The notes: generated by a model not told the origin, from the sequence alone. 64,000 bases of DNA from Isoetes taiwanensis (GCA_021234155.1 JAJEKV010000026.1:17446304-17510303); one strand, 5' to 3'; positions 1 through 10,619 are shown, numbered from the stretch's first letter. Numbers and translations: made by a program.

Positions 1-402
1 GGTCACCTTTTGGACATCTGTCTGAAAGTGATTTACGTCATGTCATATTTGCAGACAAATGGCTATAACTAGGATTCTTTTAAAGGGCATGTGTACTTTC
101 AGACGAATGTCTGTAAGTGAAGCTCTAATGATAGTCTTTGAGACATGTATTGATTAACTACTAGTTTAATTTTCTCTAAGAATAAACCATTTGTAAACAT
201 TTCTAACTGAGATATTCAAAGACCACTTGTACTTTCAGACAAGTGTGTGTAAGTGAATCCATAATGACAGTCTTTCAGACATGTGTCTGAAAGCATGTAC
301 AGACTAATGTAATAGCCTTGAGATACATATCATACTTGCATACAAATCCTTTCACACGTTAGTACTATGATGTATTTACAAGATTTGCTTTTAATATTGC
401 AG
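1..402. other. Flank or intron upstream of the first recognised exon
   Basis: I see no open coding exon here. The stretch is AT-rich, ends in an AG acceptor at 401-402, and carries a duplicated palindromic segment (separate entry). It is probably an intron of the methyltransferase-like gene, because the exon starting at 403 begins in mid-codon. Confidence 0.5.
92..285. repeat. Two-copy direct repeat with internal palindromes
   Basis: A segment of about 58 bp at 92-149 is repeated at 228-285, 136 bp later, with scattered changes. Each copy starts TGTACTTTCAGAC, runs through a TCTGTAAGTGAA-like core and ends in AGACATGT. The CAGACA/TGTCTG elements form short inverted pairs, and a further partial copy occurs near 13-31. 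This could be local duplication in an intron; no function is claimed. Confidence 0.6.
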
Positions 403-1838
403 TCCTTATACTGACCAAGTTTCCCATGCTCGAGCTCAATGGATAGCGTTAGGCAGACCACCAAGGCCTGTGACATGCAGCTCCAAGGATACAGTTTGGC
501 AGGTATGCTCACATTTACAATTAAAATCATAGGTTTGTAGTATGCCTTTGTTGTTTTTAGATTTGACTTAATTTGTTTCTATGTGTCTAGAGATTTGAAG
601 ACTTTTGCAAATATACGATTATAGAGAAGCCAAATAAGTCGGATGTATCTTCAAAGGCAGCTCCAAGAATGACCGAGCACTATGACCTTATAATGTGTTC
701 TGACGAAGAATGGAGTAATTGGAAACTAATATGGGAAGCTTGGAAGAACTCGAAACTTCCTGACAAAAATGGAAAACCTCCTACTAGTCCAGTTCCAGAT
801 ATTTTTGTGAGTACTTATATGCGTCCATATCAGGGGCTTATGCGAGAGGAGATGCTAGAAGTTCAGTCAAAAATTCTAAGTGGTGAGGTGCTGCTTCGAA
901 AGGGGACAAGTAAGTGTTCTAAAAAGGTAGTAAATAAAGCAATTCTAAATGTGAAGGATGTAAAGGAATATGCAAAGCAGCTAAAGCAAGCAAGGGCTAT
1001 GCAAGATGGCATTGTCAAATTCTGCACAGATGTATCAGTTCACAGAGGGGATTATGAATTTTTTAAAACCAGATGTGACATTACTGATGGGGATATGGAG
1101 AAGCTCAAAGTATGGAGCTCGCAGTACCTAGATACTGCAACAAAAAGAAATGTTAAGACCATAGACCTTCCAGATAGGGTAAAAGAGTTTTTGAAGGAAC
1201 GTCTAGGTTTTCCTGTTGTTAAGTTTGATCCAATAACAAGTGAGAGCAGCTATTTAATCAGTATTGGTAGTAAGGGCTATTGTGGAGAAACTTCAACAAA
1301 GGCTCCAATTAGCCTATTTGTTTTGAACTTAATGGAGGAAAACATGGATCATTTTGATAATCATGATCTCGAGCAGTTTTGGAGAACTTGCAGGCATATG
1401 ACAACACTAGAAAAATATACAGTTGTTATATTTGTTAGAATGGGTATGCAATCTGCAAATGTGATTCAAAGTGCTGAGAGCATTGTTGGTGAAAAGAAAG
1501 TGGTTTATGGCATCTATGAACATTCTGAACAATATGGAGAAAAAGTGTCTACCACTAATCCTTTCAGCATTGTAGTCACAGTAATGATTAGCAAAGGCCA
1601 GATACCTGCTAGTACTTGTTGGCCTCATGACTACAACTTCCAACAACTGCTGATGAAGGTTCATGATAACTCGTTAAATTTGAGAGATGTACCCTTTATG
1701 GAAGAGTATCCTACCTTGGATTATGTTTGCCTTGGCGAGGGTGTTGTGCTGAAGAGGCATATTAGACCTAGAGTTGTCAAGTATATAATTAGTTCATTTT
1801 GTATCGAGGAGAATTCTATGGTCTGTGAGTGGTACATG
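403..1838 (+). pseudogene. 5' part of disrupted methyltransferase-like / FCP1-like gene
   Basis: Two exons are visible: 403-502, which begins in mid-codon, and 591-1838. They are separated by an 88-bp GT-AG intron (503-590) that keeps the frame, so the start codon lies upstream of the window. The N-terminal half is unrecognised. From about residue 215 (counting from the Met at 669) the order of elements resembles a permuted N4/N6 DNA methyltransferase: a beta-strand segment ISLFVLNLM where the catalytic DPPY would sit, then TVVIF, then a target-recognition-like stretch, then KRHIRPRVVKYI and ENSMVCEWYM leading into the AdoMet motif. The frame reads on to 1880, but those last residues belong to the inserted retrotransposon. 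The frame continues exactly at 9368. The match is by pattern only; the methyltransferase fold is an inference, and the missing DPPY argues against activity. Confidence 0.55.
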
Positions 1839-2896
1839 TGTAGAAGGAATAATTTGTTCAGAATTGTGCATTTTGGGTGAAAATGTGATCAAACGAGCAA
1901 TGGCATGTGATCTTACCATGCTAAGTTTTACAAAACGGGTCATATTAGCAATATTAGCATGTGGGGATGTTATTTGAAGTTTTGTAGGGGTTATATTATT
2001 TGAATGGTTGAAGAAAGAGATGTTATTAAAATAAAACCAAGGGTGGAGATTTATTAGAATCTAAGGGCTAAAAACAAAAGCCCTAATTCGAATTGAAAAG
2101 GCATGAAGGCAGCAAAGCAGGTTACGGTTGCAGGAGGCGGTCGACCAGGTAGAGGAGCGGATATAGGAGAGCAGCCACCGGATTCGGAAGGGAAGGAATG
2201 GATCAGAGAGGCAAGGCGACCAGATTTAGAGCAGACAGTCGTTCCAGAGCATTCACCGCATCAGTTTAGGGCATCTGGCAGTAGGCCGTTAGATCTTGAA
2301 GAACCGTGAAGAAACCTTGCTAGTCTGCCAGAAGATCTCCTGGAGTTCTTGCATTTGTGCTATTAAGAGATAAGTCTATCCATTATTCTGTTATGCAAAC
2401 CTGAACTATGAATATGATTTATATTTATGAGATTATAACTTATTTCTGAGATAAATACTGTAGAACATTCTATATTCAAGTCTAATACGATGAACAGATC
2501 CTTATATTATGTGTTAACTGTTATTCACATCATATTTACGTATTAAATCATTACTGCTGCATTCCATTACCATGTTAATTGTTGTCACTGGTTTTAAAAA
2601 TGATTTATTGCCCTTTGCCTAAGAGGTTAGAGAAAAATTGATGTTATTCTGTTGTGAATGCTACTGCATATGTGTATTGATTGACATAGTGTATATCTTA
2701 TTACCTGGTTTAAAGCGGTTCAATCCCGCCACTAAATAACTGGTAACTTTGCTACTCTGAACATAATGAAGAATGCAGTGAAGCTAGTGCATGAATATCT
2801 TAAGAGGTTCCTGGGTATTACCAATTAGATATTTTATATTGCCTTAACCTGGGTAGGACTTCAATGTCTGTCATCTGCACACGAAAACCGTCTACA
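1839..2896 (+). repeat. 5' LTR of the Ty3 element
   Basis: The right part (about 2130-2896) matches 8784-9342 with indels; shared landmarks include GAGTTCTTGCATTTGTG and ACACGAAAACC, and both copies end in ACA. The first ~290 bp (1839-2130) have no counterpart in the right LTR. Since 1839 begins with TG and abuts the target duplication, either the right LTR lost this part, or the left end carries extra sequence. A purine-rich stretch near 2035-2050 (AACCAAGGGTGGAGA) looks like a polypurine tract and leaves that open. Confidence 0.6.
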
Positions 2897-2900
2897 TGTT

Positions 2901-2916
2901 TGGTGGCTTCGCCCGG
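2901..2916 (+). other. Primer-binding site, tRNA-Val-like
   Basis: TGGTGGCTTCGCCCGG begins four bases (TGTT) after the LTR end. It fits the reverse complement of a tRNA 3' end of the form CCGGGCGAAGCCACCA, which from memory is that of plant tRNA-Val. The tRNA identity should be checked against a tRNA set. Confidence 0.55.
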
Positions 2917-3173
2917 ACCAGGCTTAGAGTGAGCGAGATTATCTCATGCATAAACCTTGCATCTGGAAAGAACCGGGAATGATTAATAATTATTAGTTGC
3001 TTGCTGAATAATTGCTTGCACACTTAGCTTCTGAATAAATTATGTTAAGAGATTGAAAGAGGGGAAAACTTCACTGGGAATAGTAAATGGGGATAGAAGC
3101 GCCATGCTAAACAGAAGAGCGAGAGTGCCACTGTTATAGATGGGACATGCCACCCATAAAAAACCTGTGATGT

Positions 3174-5486
3174 ATGTATCCACAATTCACTAAAGAGCAA
3201 AGAGAGAAGCAAGCTCGATTAAGACAAGAGAGATATAATAGACGCCAGCAACAACAAGAGGAGGAAGATCTTCAGTTAAAAACACTATTCCATAGGACTA
3301 GCCATTCTGAAAATCACACTTCACAAAATACACAAAATATGAGTACATCATCTGTTAAATCAGCGCGCATGCGCTATGGTACTTTTAGTGGTCAGATAGG
3401 AGAAGACCCTGATGCACATGTTAGCCATTTTCTTACGGTGAGTGAGGCAAATCAAGAGAATACAAACACAGAGCGATTAAGATGGTTCCCAGCCACGTTG
3501 ATGGGTGGAGCTTCAGAGTGGTATCGCCATTCATTGAAGAATACCACTTATGCTAATTGGAAGGAATTGGAAGAAGCATTTCTAGAAACTTTTAGACCTG
3601 CAGGGTTTATAGATAGACTGGATGATGAATTACAAGACTTCACTATGTTGCCAAACGAGTCTATTCAAAGTTATGTTAATAGATTTCGTAGACTCTTGGG
3701 TAAGAAACCTAAACCACCAGATGTCGAATATCAGATTAGATGGTTTACTAAAGGACTTCCTAGCCACATGAGCTTTTATGTAAAAATGCAGTCCCCTGCG
3801 TCCTTAGAAGCAGCAATTAAAATTGCATCCCAACTAGAACTGGCAGGGATGAATTATATGAGAAACCCACAAATGAATGCTAATATGACAAGCATCCCTA
3901 GTTTCTATGCGCCAATGGGGCAAAGTGCTGCTGCTACACCTAATATTCCAGACATACATGTCCATTATGCATCCCCTCAATTAGTTGATTATAGTAGAAT
4001 GCCTTACGGAGCAACTTCTAGAGGGTTGGTGCAGCCGCAAATAGCTCCAAATCAGCCTCCTATATCTGATCTTCAGACAACTATTAGGCAAACTATTGAT
4101 GAGGTCTTGAAAAAGGAGTTGAGTAAGCAATTATCTGCAATTAGAACACCTCGTAATTTAGAGCCCAAGCCCCGTAGAAATGTATGGTGTGTTCAATGTC
4201 AAGGTTATGGTCATTTTCCCAATGAGTGTCCTTTGACCAAGCCTAGGACATGGTGCAATTATTGTTGTAGGAGTAACCATAATGATAATGACTGTTATTT
4301 CCAGCAAGATAGGAGAGTTGATCCAGCGAGAACAAATGTGAGATCTGCTGTCTCAAAACCGTCTAGCACCCCTAGCTATTATATCCAACCCACTATGGTA
4401 GATGGTGGACAAATGCCGCCATTAGTTCCTGTTTATGCTGCTAATCCATCTACACAAGGGAGAAATAATACACCCAATAGGTTCTCAAGGCCAACACCAA
4501 GACAATCAAGATCCCAACAACCTATTAGATGTTTCAGATGTCAGGAAGAGGGACACATAGCTCCTAATTGTCCCAATCCACGAAAAGAAGTAGGTTTTGA
4601 ACCTGTGTGTGGCATTTGCAATACCCAGGGGTTACACTCACAAGATAGGTGCCCACATGCATTGCCACAACGATCTATAGATAAAGGGTCTAGGGGGAAA
4701 GAAAAAATGGTTGACTCTAATTTATGTGAACCAATAGAGGAAAATTCATGCCCCATTTATCAGATGCAATTAAATCCTGATAATCAAAGGAGGAGTAGAC
4801 GTGTGAGATTTGAAAAGCCCGAATTTTTAGGATTAGGTGACACCCAAGACACACCCACATTTGAAGAACTTAAAGGTATTATGGAAGTAGAAAACCCATC
4901 TTCTCTAGATGAGAAAGAGTCTGGAGAGCAACCTAGGAAATCAGGAAGGAGTAAAAGGAAATACAAGAAAATTCTAAAACTCTCCAAGGACATGCCTACA
5001 TATGATATATTGGCCGATCTAGGTAATATTAGACCCACTATCACTTTTGCACAGCTGTTGTCTTTATCCCCTCCATGTAGAAAGGAAGTGGCTGCGGCTC
5101 TACGATTGCAAAAGGACGTATCTGTTAATTCCATATGGCCCTCTTTATTTGATATGAAATCTCCATCTGTGCATGTTGTTATAGGGGATTTAGGGCTAGA
5201 TTCTGCTGTGATTGACGGCGGATCTGGGGTTAACATTATGCCAGAAGAAACTCTTCGAAGATTAGACCTACCTGCACCTTCTCCTGTTTATTTTAGAGTA
5301 AGGATGGCTGATCAGAGACGAGTAAAACCTTTGGGCATGATTACCGGTGTAAAAACCATGATTGCAAATCTTGTGTTCTATGTGGATTATGTAGTTCTGA
5401 AAGCTACCACCACGGTATGTTCTTATCCATTATTATTAGGCCGACCATGGTTGTTAATAAGGCCGAGCAATACACGATTGGCATAG
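3174..5486 (+). CDS. gag: Gag-protease of the Ty3 element
   Basis: The 770-codon frame encodes a retrotransposon Gag capsid domain (about residues 60-230), a spacer, then zinc-knuckle-like Cys/His clusters: CVQCQGYGHFPNEC, CNYCCRSNHNDNDC, CFRCQEEGHIAPNC and a CGIC cluster. Near residue 680 the retropepsin-like region reads VIDGGSGVNIM with a downstream LLLGRPWL, a form of the aspartic protease active site seen in plant elements. A frameshift near 5465-5480 ends the frame within the last protease residues; the coding sense continues in another frame into the next segment. The Met at 3174 is the first in frame and follows the noncoding leader after the primer site. The product would form the particle and process the polyprotein. 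Confidence 0.85.
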   Translation: MYPQFTKEQREKQARLRQERYNRRQQQQEEEDLQLKTLFHRTSHSENHTSQNTQNMSTSSVKSARMRYGTFSGQIGEDPDAHVSHFLTVSEANQENTNTERLRWFPATLMGGASEWYRHSLKNTTYANWKELEEAFLETFRPAGFIDRLDDELQDFTMLPNESIQSYVNRFRRLLGKKPKPPDVEYQIRWFTKGLPSHMSFYVKMQSPASLEAAIKIASQLELAGMNYMRNPQMNANMTSIPSFYAPMGQSAAATPNIPDIHVHYASPQLVDYSRMPYGATSRGLVQPQIAPNQPPISDLQTTIRQTIDEVLKKELSKQLSAIRTPRNLEPKPRRNVWCVQCQGYGHFPNECPLTKPRTWCNYCCRSNHNDNDCYFQQDRRVDPARTNVRSAVSKPSSTPSYYIQPTMVDGGQMPPLVPVYAANPSTQGRNNTPNRFSRPTPRQSRSQQPIRCFRCQEEGHIAPNCPNPRKEVGFEPVCGICNTQGLHSQDRCPHALPQRSIDKGSRGKEKMVDSNLCEPIEENSCPIYQMQLNPDNQRRSRRVRFEKPEFLGLGDTQDTPTFEELKGIMEVENPSSLDEKESGEQPRKSGRSKRKYKKILKLSKDMPTYDILADLGNIRPTITFAQLLSLSPPCRKEVAAALRLQKDVSVNSIWPSLFDMKSPSVHVVIGDLGLDSAVIDGGSGVNIMPEETLRRLDLPAPSPVYFRVRMADQRRVKPLGMITGVKTMIANLVFYVDYVVLKATTTVCSYPLLLGRPWLLIRPSNTRLA

Positions 5487-7170
5487 AGGGATTTTAGTTA
5501 TTGGTGATGGAAATAATAGGGTGGAAATTACAGTGAGTGAAATGCCAAAAGCTGTTGCACAATTTGAAGTAGAATCTGATTCCAGTGACAATGATAGTGA
5601 TAGTAGTGATGACGATTATAATCCAGATAGTGCATATGCGAATGTAGCATCATCTAGTGAGCCACAAGAGGATATGACCTTGAAAGAAGAAGGTGTGTAC
5701 GGAGTTTATGATGACGCGGTTGTAGACTTGGAGGATACAATTCTAAATTTCATGGGTGTTATAGATGTTAACCAAGTTGAAGTGGAGAAAGAATGTGAGG
5801 AAGAAGAAGAAGAAGATGATATTAAACAAGATAAATATCCTGATTATTTCACGAAGTGCACAATTCAAGAGATCAAGGTGGAAAAGAAGCCTGCACATGA
5901 AATTAGTCAATATGAAACCTTCTCACAACCTCCCAAGGTGCAAGAAATTAACCTTGGGAAAGGAGGAGAAGTAAAGACAATAAAGTTAGGGGCTAATATC
6001 ACTGGGGATTTGTATGACAATTGTGTCGCCTTATTTTCAAAATATCACGATATTTTTGCATGGTCATATGATGATCTGAAGGGCATTAATCCGTTCTTAT
6101 GTATGCATAAGATTGAGCTTCATGCTAATGCTAAACCTGTAGTGCAAAAACCTTATAGACTTAACCCTAAATTTGCCAAAGCAGTTAAGGAGGAGATTGA
6201 TAAGTTGCTTAAGGTTGGCTTTATCTACCCTGTAGATTATAGTGAATGGGTATCACCTATCGTGGTGTGTATATAAGAAAAAATTTGAAAATACGTGTAT
6301 GTGTTGATTATCTGAAGTTGAACGATGCTACCGAAAAGACCATTTTCCTATTCCCTTCACGCACGGCGAAGTGTTAGATGTCAGAAGGGTCAAGAGGTTT
6401 ATTCATTTATGGATGGATTCTCGGGATATAACCAAGTATTGATTAGACCAGAAGATAGGGAGAAGACAACATTTGTAACTATTTGGGGAACTTACGCTTA
6501 TCGAGTGATGCCCTTTGGTTTATGTAACGCCCCAGCTACATTCCAGCGGGTTATCACTCAAGCCTTCAAGGAGTTTGTGCAAGATTTTATGAAGGTATTC
6601 TTAGATGACTTTGCTGTGTTTGGCTCTCTGAGTTATCATTTGAGTAAATTGGAGTTATGCTTTCAGCATTGTAGGGAATATGGAATCTCCTTGAACCCAG
6701 AAAAATGTACTTTTGTGGTTACACATGGTGTTTTGCTAGGTTTTGTTGTATCGATACATGGACTTACGATTGACCCACACAAAACTTCTAAAATCCTTGA
6801 TTTGCAGCCTCCAACGAGTGTTAAAGAGTTGCAAGCTTTTCTAGGGCATGTAGGATATCATAGACGCTTTATTGATCATTATGCACAACGAGCCTTGCCA
6901 CTTACTAAGTTGTTGCGAAAATCAAAGGAATATGATTGGAATGATGCATGTCAAAAAGCATTTGAAGAACTAAAATTAGCCTTAGTTAAATCACCTATTT
7001 TAAAGTCTCCAGATTGGTCTAAAGAATTCCATGTGTTGATTGATGCATCAAACTATGCTATAGGTAGCATTTTATGTCAAGCTGATGAAAAGAATATCGA
7101 TCATCCCATATTCTATGCAAGTAGGCAATTAACTAAAGGCGAAAGAGTAACTACTCTACCTCGAACGTGA
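5487..7170 (+). pseudogene. pol: RT and start of RNase H of the Ty3 element
   Basis: The segment continues from the frameshifted protease end, through an acidic linker (SDSSDNDSDSSDDD region, then a run of Glu near 5800), into reverse transcriptase. Visible RT blocks are YRLNPKFAKAVKEEI, WVSPIVV, FMDGFSGYNQV, YRVMPFGLCNAPATF and the catalytic FLDDF. The RNase H start reads FHVLIDASNYAIG, with the catalytic Asp. Two frame breaks between about 6260 and 6390 remove the block between WVSPIVV and FMDGFSG from a single frame, and another break near 7160 interrupts RNase H. It is not translatable as one protein. Confidence 0.85.
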
Positions 7171-7180
7171 GGCACTTGGC

Positions 7181-7534
7181 ATGATTTTTTCGATCCAAAA
7201 ATTTAGGCATTATCTTCTTGCTAATGAATTTGCATTTGTTGTTGACCACCAACCTTTGAAGTATTTGATCAACAAGCCTTGCCGCACGGGAAGGATTGCT
7301 CGTTGGTTGTTGTTATTGCAGGAATTCAAGTTCCGAATTGTTGTACGAGCTGGGAAGATACATTCAGCAGCTGATCATTTGTCAAGAATTTCAGGACCAA
7401 AAGAAGAAGGAGATATTCCAGATTGTTTGCCAGATGAAGTACTCTTTTCTGTAGAAGCTGTACCCGAATGGTATGAATCTATTGCATCTTATTTATCTCT
7501 GGGAATTTCCGTAAGGTATGAGTGTTGTTGGTAA
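7181..7534 (+). pseudogene. pol: RNase H C-terminal part of the Ty3 element
   Basis: The segment carries the end of RNase H and the linker to integrase. FVVDHQPLKYLINK and ADHLSRI are the usual late RNase H landmarks of plant Ty3 elements. It is one frame away from the preceding segment (shift near 7160), and a further shift near 7515-7525 separates it from the integrase zinc region. Confidence 0.8.
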
Positions 7535-8751
7535 AAAGGCGATTAATAATTCAATCAAAGCCATATACACTTGTTCTTGGTCAATTATATAAATTAGGTC
7601 ATGATGATGTATTGAGGCGATGCATAATGCCACATGAAATTAGAGTCGTGTTGCAATCATGTCATGATGGACCTAGTGGTGGGCATTTCTCTATAGATAC
7701 TACTATTAAGAAAATTCTTCAAAATTTGGATTATGGTGGCCTAAATTGCATGCGATGTTAGGGAATATGTTAGACATTGTGATGTATGTCAAAGGGTGGG
7801 GAAGCCTTCTAACAGACGTTATGCCTTTACATCCAATAATGCCTATTTTGCCTTTTGAAAAATGGGGAATCGATTTTGTAGGACCAATCAAGCCATCTGC
7901 TATGCATACTGGTAATAAATATATTTTGGTTTGTACTGACTATGTTACCAAGTGGGTGGAAGCACGCGCATTTAGAGAAGACACAGCCAATAATGTGGCT
8001 ATATTCTTGTACTAAAAATATCATAATGACGTTTTGGCTGCCCTTTGGAATTGGTCAGCGATAGAGGTAAGCATTTCCTTAATGATACTATTGAAGCTTT
8101 AACTAATAGATATGGGGTGAAACATAGAAAGACAACTCCATATCATCCACGCGCAAACGGCCAGGTGGAGCGTACAAATAAAACTCTATGTACCATAATT
8201 ACCAAAATTTGTAATGCCAACCGCACAGATTGGGATAAACGCCTTTTCGATGCATTGTGGGCCTATCGCATTGCACATAAAGTTACAACAAATGCTACAC
8301 CTTTTAAATTAGTATATGGGCAAGAAGCTATAGTTCCTATTGAGCTAGAACTCCCATCCTTGAGAATCGCTATTGAACATAAATTAATTTGGGATGGTAG
8401 TTTGCGAGAGCAAGATTAGCACAATTAGAAGCTCTTTAAAGGCATCAGTATGCTTATATGTCACGAGAAGCAATTCAACAACGTCGCAAAGCATGGTATG
8501 ATCGGCATCGAAACAATAAACACTTCGATAAAGGTAACTTAGTTCTACTTTATGATAGTAAGCATTGGAAGAAACCAGGTAAACTCAGGATGCGTTGGAA
8601 AGGTCCTTATATTGTCAAAGAAATATATGATAATGGATCTGTATTACTAAAAGATTTTGTAGGAAATGAGCTTCCCACACGAGTGAACGGTGCGCGACTC
8701 AAAGTGTATCATATGCGAACAAATAGCGACCATCCATCAAATAAGGTGTAG
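7522..8751 (+). pseudogene. pol: Integrase of the Ty3 element
   Basis: The zinc-binding region starts SCHDGPSGGHF and would finish with HCDVCQRVGKP, but a shift near 7740 separates the two halves. The catalytic core shows its three acids in WGIDFVGP, LVSDRGKHF and NGQVERTN, with a second shift near 8015-8040 between the first and second. The C-terminal part (8458-8751) reads WYDRHRNN, FDKGNLVLLYDS and RMRWKGPYIVKE and ends without a chromodomain. The spacing of the last two acids fits the D,D-35-E family. It is inactive as written because of the shifts. Confidence 0.85.
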
Positions 8752-8783
8752 TATTCATCGGGACGATGAATAAATAAAAGGGG

Positions 8784-9342
8784 GGAGGCAGTTGACCAGT
8801 GGGAGAAGCGGAGCAGGCATCGGGAGCAGATCCGACCAAGGGCAGCGCAGAGCATTCCAGGGGAAGATCCGATCACAGCAGAGGAGCGGCATTCAGAGCA
8901 CGGCAGCAGGCCGAATCATTCCAGCCCGAATCCTGTTGAGAATCTTGAAGAATCATGAAGAATCCTTGTTAGTCTGCCAGTAGATTTCCTGGAGTTCTTG
9001 CATTTGTGCGATTCAGAGATAAGTCTGTCCGTTATTCCGTTATGCAAATCTGAACTATGAATGTGATTCCTGTTTATTATCAAGCTTGTTGTGATGCATT
9101 TCCATTACTGCTGTGTTAATGGTTTGTTTATGAGATAAGTACTATGGATATTTGGTGTATTCAGATCTGAAACTATGGAATATAACTCTGGTTCATTATC
9201 ATATTACTTGTTATGAAATGTCTCCTGTGAATCTTTAAATCCTTATCGCTATATATCTGGATACCTGGGTTCAATTCCCTGTGTATTGATAATGAATTAT
9301 CTGCTGGCTATATTGTTCCTACACACACGAAAACCATTTACA
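8784..9342 (+). repeat. 3' LTR of the Ty3 element (shortened)
   Basis: Matches about 2130-2896 of the left LTR and ends in the same ACA. It is preceded by a polypurine tract (AAAAGGGGGGAGG, about 8777-8789). It lacks the first ~290 bp and a middle portion of the left copy. Its exact left edge is uncertain by some ten bases. Confidence 0.7.
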
Positions 9343-9362
9343 TGTTTGGTGGCTTCGCCCGG
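9343..9362 (+). other. Primer-site copy at the right end of the Ty3 element
   Basis: After the LTR end the sequence repeats TGTT followed by TGGTGGCTTCGCCCGG, the same 20 bases that follow the left LTR, and then meets the ACATG target duplication directly. A normal insertion would stop at the LTR end. Confidence 0.7.
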
Positions 9363-10619
9363 ACATGCATGGAACATTTGGGCAAGGGGCATTATGTCTT
9401 GGAAAGAAGGTAATGTCTATTGTCAAATCCACTCACATGGAAGAATTTTGTCATAAATATTTTGATTCTGTAGTATACTTTGCCAAGACAACAAAGAGCA
9501 AAGTATTAGAGGTCTCAGCTGATGATGAGGACGAAGCAAATCCTTCTAACAATAGTTCTGAGCATATTGCAGCTGCACAGAATGAGGACATCCTTAGTGA
9601 TACAAATCAAAATGGAGTTACTATCGAAGTTTTAGGAGCAACGGGTCTTGAAGAACCTATGGAGCATGCAGTTGAGAGGTTGTCTTCTTCACCTGTTGCA
9701 CTTCCAGACGAGCGTCTGTAATCTCTAATATATGTCTAATTATTTATGGAAAGCCACTTAAGCTCTTTCGTTCTTTTAATGTGCCCTTCATGTTTTAAAT
9801 TTTATCAGATGTGATGATTCACATGTTAACGATACGGAGAGCCAGACGAGTCAGGTAATGCAAAGACGTGAAATACCAGGAGTTGACATTCATGTTGTGG
9901 TCTCAGATGCAGAAGGTGTCTTTTCCAGTCAACCTGAAGTGGATGAGCAATTAACATCCTCTTTGAGCAAAAAGTGGCCAAGAAAGTTACTTATTCTAGA
10001 TATTAATGGTGTTCTAGCATGTTTAGTATCTAAAAAAAGGGCTTCTTCTATCAGGACATTACAAAAGCCTATTGTATCTGAAATGAAGCACATTTATCCT
10101 AGGCCACGTATAGAAGACTTAATTGCTTTTTGTCTTGAAAGATTTGATGTGGCAGTTTGGTCTTCATTAACATATAAGAGGGTTGTAAGCACACTTAAAG
10201 ATATCGGGCTGAAGAAATATGTTCACAAATTTTCATTCACTTGGTCACAATCTGATTGTATGTGTCTCAAAGACGTACCAATTGATGTGTCTGAAGGGAA
10301 GCCAGTCTTTCTCAAAAAATTGGAAAGTGTATACCAACAATTCGGAGGGAAGTACCATGAAGGCAACACCATCTTATTAGATGGTTGTCCTTATAAATGC
10401 TATATGAATACAAGAAATAGCATATTTGTCAAGTTCTACCGCCCAGAAGAACATGAGACAGACGACTATCTTTTCACGGACATCGTTCCTTTGCTTATGG
10501 AGCTTGAGAAATGTGATAAAGTTGCTCCAATCATTGATATGTATCCTAAATTCAAACAAGTAGACCATATAAATGCAAATGTTATGAAGGCTTTAGACAC
10601 GTTATTTCTTGGTATTTAA
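9363..10619 (+). pseudogene. 3' part of disrupted methyltransferase-like / FCP1-like gene
   Basis: Exon 9368-9717 continues the frame from 1838, and a 91-bp GT-AG intron (9718-9808) leads to the last exon, 9809-10619. The first residues, HGTFGQGALCLGKKVMSI, have the shape of the AdoMet-binding motif I of N4/N6 DNA methyltransferases (G-S-G-T, then L-G-R/K-x-V/I-x-x-I). A Ser/Asp/Glu-rich linker follows. The last exon has an FCP1-homology HAD domain: KLLILDINGVL (first motif), VAVWSS (second), the Lys of GKPVFLKK (third) and LLDGCPYKCYMN (fourth). The second Asp of motif one is Asn, and the usual DD of motif four is DG, so catalysis is doubtful. The DxN form is, from memory, common in one plant FCP1-like group. 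If transcribed from a new start, this half might still make an FCP1-like protein. Confidence 0.6.

Larger units (their letters stand above)
1839..9362 (+). mobile_element. Ty3 (non-chromodomain, Tat/Athila-like) LTR retrotransposon
   Basis: The 7.5-kb element carries gag, protease, RT, RNase H and integrase on the plus strand with no chromodomain after the integrase. A 5-bp target duplication, ACATG, flanks it (1834-1838 and 9363-9367), and removing the element plus one ACATG restores the host reading frame. The left edge begins with TG. The right edge runs past the LTR CA end into a copy of the primer-binding site. At least five frameshifts and stops interrupt pol, so the element is dead. 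The clade call rests on the integrase C-terminus (a KGPYIVKE-type end, no chromodomain) and the FLDDF RT motif, both usual in the plant non-chromovirus branch. Confidence 0.85.

Noticed and set aside
2030..2060. Copia-like polypurine tract and LTR start (GGGTGGAGATTTATTAGAA)
   Set aside because: No Copia coding region or second LTR accompanies it, and the element's target duplication lies further out at 1834-1838.
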